Assembly (NCBI RefSeq): GCF_910592395.1
Contig: NC_088310.1
Coordinates: 28,043,491 to 28,107,490 of the forward strand
Reading direction: 5' to 3'
Source: Lineus longissimus
Lineage: Eukaryota; Nemertea; Pilidiophora; Heteronemertea; Lineidae
DNA: 64,000 nt
The notes beneath the pieces are model-generated. The model searched no databases. It saw nothing but the letters and a program-made list of their open reading frames with translations, and was not told the origin of the DNA. Both the position numbers and the translations under genes were made by a program. This document shows, in pieces, positions 39,101-50,200 of the stretch. Every line of letters starts with the position of its first letter. Positions within the stretch are counted from its first letter, which is position 1.

Positions 39101-42100
39101 CCTTTGCACAAATTACTCAATAGTAAGTCAAGACATTCAATTATGATTCCCTATTGAGTTAATTATCATGTTGATGCGAAGTCTGCGTCATACGCTGGGG
39201 ATTTACAAGTGGGTGGAACACGATACTTAAGAGATGAACAGCGGGTCAGGTTTTGCATCAACAATTTAATAGGGCAAGGATAAGGCTTATAGAGGAGTTG
39301 GGAGATGTGGCAGTTGGGTTCAATTTCAGGGCGACAGTCGTGGAGGAGAAACAGCGTAAATAACACAATTAGTTTGACGCAGGTTGTGTCATGAAGTGGT
39401 AAACAGTGATTACAGAGAGTTCTCTTGTTAAAAACACTTGAGATGCATCAGACTCCGAGCCCTACATATTGGGTGATATGAATAAAGACTAGCAAATGCT
39501 TTTATCTAAATCTCCACGTACATTTGCACTAGGCCTTCCTGTACAAAACCGGAGTAAAAGCATTTGCTAGTCTTTATTCATATCACCCATTGATTTGTCA
39601 AGGATTTCCTGACCACAAGTATACTTGCCCATTCATTTGTCATCAAGTCATTTCGCTGAGGACAAGATATTGATGTGCCTTACACAAAAGAATCTGTTAA
39701 TATGATGTTTTATCTTCTTCGACAACTCTCTGAACTCGTTCACCTGACCATACCACTGTGGGTCAGATTTCAACCAAGTTGTCACACAGTATCGAATGAC
39801 TTCCTTAAACCAGGCTGAATCGTAGTCAGGCCTCCCTGAAAGGCCATGAATTGCTTCTTGGTTTGAAAGGCTTAGGGAGGAGATGTAGTGATTTTTTCTG
39901 GGATTGCCATGAATGGTGCTTGAGTGGGTTTGATAGCCGCCGCGATGTGACCACAATTGGAGACAGCTGTTGTTATCGCTTCGAATGGAGTTGTTCAAGA
40001 GAGATTTGTAGTGTAGAAGTGGTTTTAGCCGAACCGCAGAACACATGCTATTGACTTCTCAACACCATGTGCATACTTCATTTTTTCACATGGTTTTGGT
40101 TTTCTTCGGTATGTGTAGGTCTTCAACGCAAAATTGAGTGGTATGTAGACAATCCTTTATCGGAAGGTTAGATACATTCGTTAGAATTACACAACACTTG
40201 TCATGGCCCAACTGAAGCATTCTCCAGAACAATAGCTATCAATCAATTGCCACTAATAGCAACCTGCCAGCAACCATCATCTGCACTAAATACCACCACT
40301 GGACTGCGGATGTCGGCACCATCAGGATTCGTCCATTGCGACAATCCTGTGGACATATTCACATATCAATCAGTTTAGCGGTGATAATCCATCATTTCTG
40401 GATGTCATATTTGTCGCTCAGATGAGCTGAATCACTGATTTGATGATGAACGTGTATCATAGACAATGGATGACGCAGGATATAGGCAAACATTTCTGTC
40501 ATAGAATGTATGATGGCTCATGGTAGACAGATCTGCCATCCTAGATTCTATGATGGGCCATCAAATGACTTCACCCTAATAAGAAGACATGCACAAAGAA
40601 CACTTACAACCGATGAGTTATTTTGTAAATCACCAAACTTCATGCCTAATTACCGCATACAACATCTAACCAAAGACGAGCAATCAGCGGCAGATTAATT
40701 CCATCACCACCCCTCCCAGGGTGTGACAAACCATGTCACACTTTCACCTAACTCCCGTAGGACACCTGCGCTTCCCCTCAGCAAATCTCAGACAACAAAT
40801 GATTGGATTCATCAACAACAAAGGGATCTTGTCCTAATCGTCTTAACCCCAGCAGAGGATTGTTCCTGCCCTGTAGACATCGACACCAGATTGTCAGCCA
40901 GTCGGAGACATCTTCACCAACTAATTTAATTGGTACAGCCGGCTTAGCATAACAATCTTCAGTGGGACTTATGTTTTGAGGAATTAGTAGCTTCAGGTTT
41001 GGCATGGCGTGCTGGCAAGGTCCCAGTGGGGTTGAAATGGTTGTACGAATTAATGTCATTACTAGATTATTAGTTTTCCCCTTATTTTTTGTTGGTTGTA
41101 AGAAGATCTCATCTGATTAGAGATTCCCAGATGGGCTGAAAGTGTACAATCAAAGCAGTTATTAGAAAGTGTCCTTGACTTTTTGCCCCAGCTATGAAGA
41201 ACGTGCCAAATACCTTGATACAATAGTCAACCAACATAAAGAGGCGACGATGTATGAAGACTTTGCAGAGAAGGTGTTCGCACCTGTCCTCTATCCAGGT
41301 AGGTAGTTCACTTCAGGTACTTGATTGTGACCTCGGACTTGTCACTTGACTATTGAAACATCATTTGTCCTCTTTGAGTGTCGACGCACCAGATGTAGGT
41401 GTCACTTAAACCACTGATGCTGATTACAGTCCACCCTGCCGTGGACACTATGCTGGGGTATATTCACTGCTTGTTTCCAACTTTAGTCTTGACTCTTGCC
41501 ATCCTTCTTCCCCTTGCAAACCAATGAATCACTTTTAGAAAGGTGTTCACTTCAGACGCCCTGAGGGAAGACGTGTCTGTCTGCTGGGGTCTGCTTGGTA
41601 CCTTTTCCTAATGGCAGGATTTGGTCTTGCCTGTTCCTTTTCAGTATTTAATCTGCTGTTAGGATGTAGTTGCCTTTGATGCTGGACAAAACATACACAT
41701 AGCACGAACCATTGTAGTCTTATGTCATCGTTACACTTGTTTTATGTTGAACTCCTTCATGTCATGATTGTATGCCTTCATTGTTAGACATGTTAGAGTG
41801 AATGTATTGCATGATCAGTTGAAGACTTGTGTCTTAGAAAGGCAGTTATTGAATAACACCAGCTTAAGTCTCCCTGGGGCTGGAGCAATGTCCAAGCACG
41901 AAACAGAGGGAGTGAACGTGACAATACAGTTGTGTTCAAAGTCGGTCCCAGTTTGTTATTCAATACAGCTTACGTTTCATGTTTGTGGCTGCTTCCATTG
42001 ATTTTGCTTCCAAATTTTCAGTCATGACCCCCCATGCCCATAAAGGTTAGTAATAGTATTGGAGGCTGCATGTGCATGCATCAGTGCACTATTGCCCAGG

Positions 42101-44157
42101 GGACTGAGGTGCTATTCGATTGGTGCAAGTAGTGTATACAGGATGCACACATTGTTGGGCTTCACCCTGTACTTGCTCCCTATATCATTCACATGTCAGT
42201 AGCACGAGTCGTTTGGCACCCTCAGTCCAAGAGAATGAAAGAAAACTTGGTTTAGATAGTGATTTTAAAAATGACTGGTGAAGGCTCGGGGTTATGAAGG
42301 TTTGAGAGTTTGTGGTCCCTACCCCAATATCCTTACCACTTGAGAACATTGTGTGTAGATTGGTGGTTGGTTCCTTAGAGGTTAGACATCTTGGCAATCA
42401 GTAGCACAACTCCTGATAACCAATTGGAGAATTGGTTGATTGTCAGTCTCTTGTGAGCAGTTAGATGTAGCCGCTGTGGTAAGGACATGTTCTGGTGGTG
42501 GTTGTCTGTCTATCAACAAGGAAGGAAGCCGTGGTCCAATGCACTATGTAATACCCATGTTAGTTTCTTTCACAAAAGGCATTAAGTTGGACTGCTGACT
42601 ATAATAGCCAGCTTATAGCCACTGAAATCCCTTAATGTTAGAAGAGGTACAAAGTCTAGGTGGCCTGCTCAGAATGCGGTGGGTCCTCTTATGGCAATTG
42701 GAACCTTGTCCTCTTTCATGTGATTCCCGTTTTGAAACCTATCCCATGTTCAACTTTCATCCCAACTTCTGTCTGCATGACACTGTACCAGTGACTGTAG
42801 CTGGTGAAGCATGTCAAGAAATAATGCATTTTTCAATTTTCATTTTTTGCACTGATTTTACTTACACTTAGCATGGTCTTGCAAACAGTAGTTCAGTGAT
42901 TTGAGGTTAATATTTACATGTTTTTCCTATACCCTCATTTACCATATTTGCCTGGATACAGTAGTTGATAGTTCATGATTATTTTATTTTCCTCTTCTCC
43001 CTGACTAGATATAGGTCCCCACATTTCCGTAGATAGGGATTCCTCTAAAATGACGGGGAGCCAGTTTCAATAATACCAAGTTGGAATATGGTATGGTCAT
43101 AACTTGGCATGCCTGTAATGTTGTGGTTGACATTTTGGTGAGGGATGGTTTGAGAATGTCGTCTTTTCACTTGTCTTGTCACGAGCATGCCTGCTGGAGG
43201 ACCTGCTTGAGAACAACACTGAGCTTATCTTCAGAAACAGGATCGAGCTCATATCTGAAATATGGCTCAAGATAAGGATACCTGTATGAGCTGAGCGTTG
43301 TTTCTTTCCTGGGCATTTGTTGCATGGAGTGTTTTTGATACGGATGTGTTCTTTTGAGCGATATACGGCTGACTGCAAGCTCTCACATGACCTAGTCAAG
43401 GACTTGCTGTCCAAGATCATCATCCTTTACTCTGCTTCGGCTGTTTGTCAGATCGGCTAGAGATATAATTGATCAGTGTATTCCATAGCAAGTGTGCCTG
43501 CTTTCAAAGCTTCCTTGGAGAGTCGAGATGAAATGTCAACTTCTGGCTGCATTTGAATAAATCAGTTTCTCTTGGCTTGGTTTTGCCGTTCGATTTGTAC
43601 CAATGAAGTATTTGCTAAAATTATATTTCAATTCACGCCCTATCATTCTAACAGATACACCAGATGGCAACCTCTGTTTCAGTATCATAAAAATGTGCCG
43701 TAGTTTTTTCTTCTCCTCAATGTTTCCTGGCCTAATATCCCGCTTTCTTTTCCAGAGAACATATTGCCGGGGACCCCATTCAGTGAAGTGCCTTCCTTTA
43801 TCGCTAATTACGGCAATAATGGTGGTGAACACAAGCTGGACAAACACTCACCACATGCCTCCAGCAGGCATGGAAAAGGTAACGAGCATTTTATAGCAGC
43901 CTTTCTCTAACATCCTTAACAATATCATGAATTCTTTCCAAACAAGATTTCGAAAGCAATTAGTTTTTTCCCCCATAATGTGAAAGTGTGCCTCAGTGTT
44001 TCATTTTTAACATAATTTCAGACAATAATTATTGTGTAAAAATTGCTTCTGACTTACTGAGGAGTACTTGAAACCACCGAATTTTGGGATCATTTCGCAA
44101 ATTTTTAGCTCACCTCTTAGCAGAGGTGAGCTTATCCCATACCGTGGCGTCCGTCGT

Positions 44158-44243
<86 letters not shown>

Positions 44244-47200
44244 CGTCGTCCGTTAGCAGGGCACGTTTCGTAACTGTTAGAGCTATTGAGTTGAAACTTG
44301 GTACACATGTACCCTTATGTAATGACACCTGGGAGACCAAGTTTCGGTCCGATTCGTTTCATGGTTTGGCCACCAGGGGGCCAAACGTTAAAAGTGAAAA
44401 TATGCAATATCTCCCTCAATAGTAGTCGGGAAATTTTGAAAAAAATATGGTAGGTACTTCTAGCAAAGGTGCATCATATATCCTCCGGGTTTTTGATTTG
44501 ACCTCCTTTTCAAGGTCACAGAGGTCAAATGGTGTAAATTGGCCGTTAGGATGTAACGATGGCACGTTTCTAAACTGCAATGACTATTGATACCAAATTT
44601 GGTACACATTTACCCCTTAGTCAGCTGATCTCAGGGACCGAAGTTTGGTCCAATATGATTCACCACTTGACCACCAGGGGGCAAAATCCAAAAACCTTAA
44701 AAATGTGATTATTCCTTAACTTCTTGCCCGATTGCCACCAATTTGATATCATGGGTACATCTAACCACCATACAGTATATGTCACACAGGTTTTTAATTT
44801 GACCTTCTTGTCAAGGTCACAGAGGTCAAATGGCGTAAATTCGCCGTCAGGCCGTAACAATGGCACGTTTCTTAACTGCAATGACTATTGATCACAAATT
44901 AAGTACACATGTACCCCTTGGTCAGGTGATCTCAGGTACCGAAGTTTGGTGCGATCTGATTTGCCGTTTGGCCTCCAGGGAGGGGGCCAAATCCTAAATT
45001 CTTCAAAATGCCATTATTCTTAGTAATGACTTGCCCGATTGGCACCAATTTTATATCATAGGTACATCTAATTCTAACAACCATTCAATGTGTCACCCGG
45101 GTCTTCTTTGATTTGACCTACTTTTCAAGGTCACAGAGGTCGAATGTACTGTAAATTGGCCATTTTGGGGAAATTGTAATTGCTTGGACCTACATCAAAC
45201 CTAACACTACATGACACAAGACCATGCTCTTTATCCATCTTTCCTCCACATGAGGTGAGCACAATGGCCCTGGCCATTTCATTTTAGATTTTCACTGATA
45301 ATGCCGAAAAAAATTTTCACTATTATTATTTTGTCGGATAACCAACATTCATTTTTTCCTGATCCAATTTTTTTTTTCAATTTTATATTTTTGCCAGATT
45401 TTTTTTTATATTCAGAAATTTTTTTTTCACAATTTTTGTTTTATTGGATTACAAACAGCCACATTCAGTGTTTTTCCTATCGAAATTTTTTTTCTTCTCA
45501 ATTTACAATTTTTGGCAAATTGAGCTTTTGCTGAAATGTGCAAAATAAAACACCCGCGCTTTACAGTATTATTTCAGGGATTTACTGCCACAACTTCATC
45601 GCAGATGACATCTGTTGCAAAATAATGCCAAAAACATAACTTCACGGGATGATGTTACAAACCTCATTGGTGAACAGTACACTTATGTCTGGCAATGCTG
45701 TTGAAATCGTTCAGATGCATATATTGTTTCTTCACTCAGCTTGTGTCCCAACTGCTCAACTCTCAATTCAGATGCAGAGACAAAGTCTCCTGTGCTTATT
45801 ACCATGTTTGGAGTAGCGCCAGTTGTTAACTCAAGTAGGACTATGCTGTAACTGAGCTAAAAAGTGAATGAAATTTGACATGCTGTGTTAATTGATTGAA
45901 ATATGAGATGCGATCAATTAAAATCTCAATTACTCTACACTCAAGTGTGTGATTTGAAGACATTTCACCAATTTTGGACTCGCGCTATTGTTGAAGTCGT
46001 TGACATGATTATAGGTCAACTTGCTGCTTCATGGCTGTTGGGAGGAATAGACACATTGCGCGTTGGTGATCTGGAGAATTGAAACTTAATCAATGCACTC
46101 AAGGGGGACTATAGTCTGGAGCAGGGTGTCAAATGTGTGGTCTTAATGTGACTAATATGCACAGTTATGGGACTTGGCTCTGACTCTGTTTGATTAGGCG
46201 AATGGTATATTCTTCAATAAAATCACTTTAGTCTTTAAAATGGCATCTTTTATTAATCATGGCATCTTTTCCTTGAAAAATAACTCTGTCATCTTTTGAC
46301 CCTGTTCACCCTATTTGATTAATAGCGCCACCCTTATTGACCCATCAAACCTCTTGGCCTGGAAGGATACAAGGATTCCGTCGCCGTATTACTTCTAGTG
46401 ACTTTTAAGCTATTTTCTGAGTGTAAGGATAACCTATTGTTGAGAATGTTCACTTGGGCGATTCCATTCTATGGCAATATTTTAAGATGTTTTCACACAA
46501 AAGTTGTTCCTTTGTTTGTGGGGGGCTTACTGGAAATACTGATCATGTGGCATGACAAAACCTGCAGTATAAGAAGATAAGAGTGACTGATGTTATGTAA
46601 GGAACAATCCTTGTGGGATTGGTGCATATGTCAAGGAAGGCAGGAAAGCCTAAATGTGAATTGACCTTCGTGGCATATAGTCCACTGGCTTGGAATCGCT
46701 CAAGTGATGGCAACAGATGAAAGCTGTGGTTTGAGAATTTGATTTACTTTTGGTGGTTCAAGTTTGGAACATCTTCTCAAGCAACTGAAAGTTACTTATC
46801 AAACTCAAATGGCAACGGAAATGCACCTCTCACTGCATCAATGATTAACTTTATCAACACTAACATTTGAGTGCCGTGTTACAATTGGCCATTTATCATT
46901 TTCCTTACCCACCCCGGCTTGAGAAGATATTTCAACAACCCTTGTCTTCACTTTCAAATAATTTCAATATGAATTTTATGTTTTTAGAAGTCACACTTTT
47001 AACGTCTTTTTAGAAATTTCAATAACACAAGCTATTTAAGAAGTTTCTGATTTTATATGATATTTTGGGGTAAAGGTGTTTCATTATAGGGTCATGTGTG
47101 GTGTACACACACATTTCTAGTTCGCTGTTTGATGAAATCCAGTCTGATGCGAAAACTCAGACAAGTCAGGTTTCTGCCCTCCTTTACCACAGATACACTG

Positions 47201-50200
47201 AACTCTTGTTTAGATATCACACCAGATGAAACCACAGCTTTGATTTGTGCCTGAATCTTGGCCCTGTGACCTGACCCCTCTGGTGTCTCACTGGCTCTCA
47301 GCTTGAAATGATTGCTGAAGGTTGTGAAACACCAATTGTCCCTGTACAATTTGAGGTCCCCCTCCCCTCCTGAATTTAAGTAAAATGCAAAATTTAAGTT
47401 ATTTTACCCCACCACTCAAAATAGTGCAAACAGTCTTGAATGCTCATTACATGTACATCTACTTATGTTTTGCACATACTGAAGAGATCTAGTAATACTC
47501 CACCTAAAATAGGATCTTTTGAGGTCTTTTTTGTAGAGACATATTAGAAACTTGTAGCTAAATCCTACAATGCACTGCTCGTGCTGGGCATAACATTTTT
47601 TTTTCAGGAATATTTGTTTTTTTCAAGGTGGTCCTAATTTGTATGGCCTGCATCACCAAAAACGTCCTGCCTCTCATCACTTAATTGTCCACCACTAACA
47701 CCCCAAGTAACAATCTCAAAATGGCATCGGCACCTTCCTTGACATTGTTTCACTTGCCCACTCCCTAATCATGCAACACCTTTCACTTGCCACAGATGGT
47801 AAATATAACAGATGGTTGTTGATGCAGAATGCAAAATGCTCTGTGGTATGTGTCCTGATCAATAAAAAACTGAGTTTCAGTTCTGACTATTTGGCTAGAA
47901 CAGGGTATCATGAGAGGTGATGTCTGGTTTACGAGAGTTTTTTGGAGGTCACATCCAAGTAATGATGTTCTTAAGATCAAAAACCCAATCAATCTTAACA
48001 TTTTTTTGTTTCCAGGACGTGCACACAGTTCAGCCCTAGCAAATGCTTTCGAAATGCCCAGCAATTTACGAGTATTTAAACCCATTTTGTAGCCCTGTCG
48101 GATGCCTTTTATACAAGATGAATGGTATTTATAAAAAATTGAAATACGTGTCGTTATTTTCAACACACTTGCATGTTCCGTTGAATATTAGATTTTCATT
48201 TTTAACCTGCACAATGTTTCCTTGTCTAACAACATTTCGTTGTTATTATTTTATGTTTTAGCACATTGATGGTGCGTTGATTTAAACAGTGCCAGTGGTT
48301 TGTTGTTTCTTATTCTTTGCTTGCTGCTCATGTACTTATCGCCACGGGGCCTATTCTTCTCTCCTTATTTTGCAAGCATTTTTTGGTCAATTTTGCATGT
48401 ACAGAGTGTCAATGGAAAGCATGGAATCAAGGTCAAATTTGCATGAAGTTTGCATACTCTCTGTGTGATCTCAGTGCCAGTCACAAGGAGTCATTCACCT
48501 TTTGAGCTTGACCTGTTCCTGCTCCTACAACCAAATGACAGGAGGGTTGTTTTATATGAACTGTCGTTTGGCAGTCGGTTATGGAACCAATCTAAAATAC
48601 CACTTGATTCATGCTTTTTGGTCTCACTCGACTTGCAAGTTTGGTTTACCGGAACTTTCCTCAAAATCAACAAAATGGCTTACTTGTTTGTTCAGCTAAT
48701 TTTGAACAGTATGTTCCATCTGATTAGTATAAAAGACATTGAAAAACCAAGTGTGTATGTACTTTATCTCCAATTGTTAAAAGGCTGGAGTTGTTATCCT
48801 ACCTATAAGTGTGGTTCCTGTGACAACCTCCAGTTCAAGTGTGAATGTTGAACCTACGTTGCTTGTTCCTTTGCTTGCATGCCATTATCTCATTGCATAT
48901 TTGATGACAACGGCGAGATCATTCTGATTGTGACAATTGTGTTACATTGGTTTGAAAGAGTTACAGTGCCCCTTGCAATAGTCGAATCATCTTGGAATAT
49001 TGAAGAAATTCTTGTTGAAGAAATGCCAAGGCCTTAAAAACACTTGAGGCCAATTCTTGAGAATGCCATTTCTGGTCAAGTAATAATGTATGTCTGGTAG
49101 CTTTGGCTGACCTTTTATCTTAAAAACCTTCAAATTGTAAAGCAGCCAACAGTCTCCGTTGGCGTTTCAAAGTCTCCACATTGTGAGTTGTCAGTTGCGA
49201 CGTGTTGACTTCTTCTGGTCGGGTGGCAAAAACAGCATGTTTGAAATGTGACGAGGCGTTGCTAATGGAAGGCATTACACTACTCTCATTGTCGTACAAG
49301 AATCCAGCGTTCTTATCACAAGCCCAGTCCAAGAATTCTTTTGATTTGGCGAATGCCAGCAAGTTTTTGCCAATCGGGATATGTCATTCTCGTTGCCATT
49401 AATGTGATTGGGAATCCTCAACACGAGGAACTTCTTCTACCAATAGACTAATGCATGGCTTGCAAACCACCATGGTAAAACTTGGCAGCCTTTTTCTAGA
49501 ACCTGTGCGTGCCTTTTTCTTGGCATTTTCTGTGGAATCGCCATCATTTCTTCATTATCTTGAATGGGCGCCAAAGAACCTTGGTTTCCCGCCAACAATA
49601 GCTTGAATTGTCCACAAGGAATCCGGTTACTCACCTCAAAAAGATGCGACGATCTTTAATGCTTTTTTCCTGCAGTAATCCTCGATCCTTTACTTGAGCA
49701 ACAGATGTCACGAGATGGATGTGTTACCTTGACCTGATATTTCTATACAAATGGTGTACATAGATGTACTGTCTTTTCATCTGGTAACCACGAGAGCATG
49801 AGATGAGAATGACACTGCCTTCTCTGTTGTATTGAAAGACTACGTTGGCGGTGAAAATAGGCTTAAGTGTCAGTACTTTGGGATGTTTGAAGGTCGAAAA
49901 AATGGACATTGGCTGAAAGGGATGACGTACAATTTGTTGATGGTTTAGTTGTTCAGTGAACATAACTATGGACTGATGATTGGTTCAGAGCCTTGACTGA
50001 GGAGCTGGTCATCTGCCCTTTTGACAACCCACTGATCTCTGTCATCTTTTGATGTTAATGTTGCAAGATCTTGTTGACCTTGTAGACGATTTGATGTTGT
50101 GCTTTGATGCAGGAAGAAAGGCTGCTGTCTTTGAACTTGTGTTGTACTTTAAGTTTACATGTGGACAAGGAATTTGTGCTTATCTTCATGTTTCCTGGCG

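Noticed and set aside
44068-44422. Long poly-Ser and poly-Arg frames on both strands
   Set aside because: Produced by the (GTC)n microsatellite inside a mobile element.
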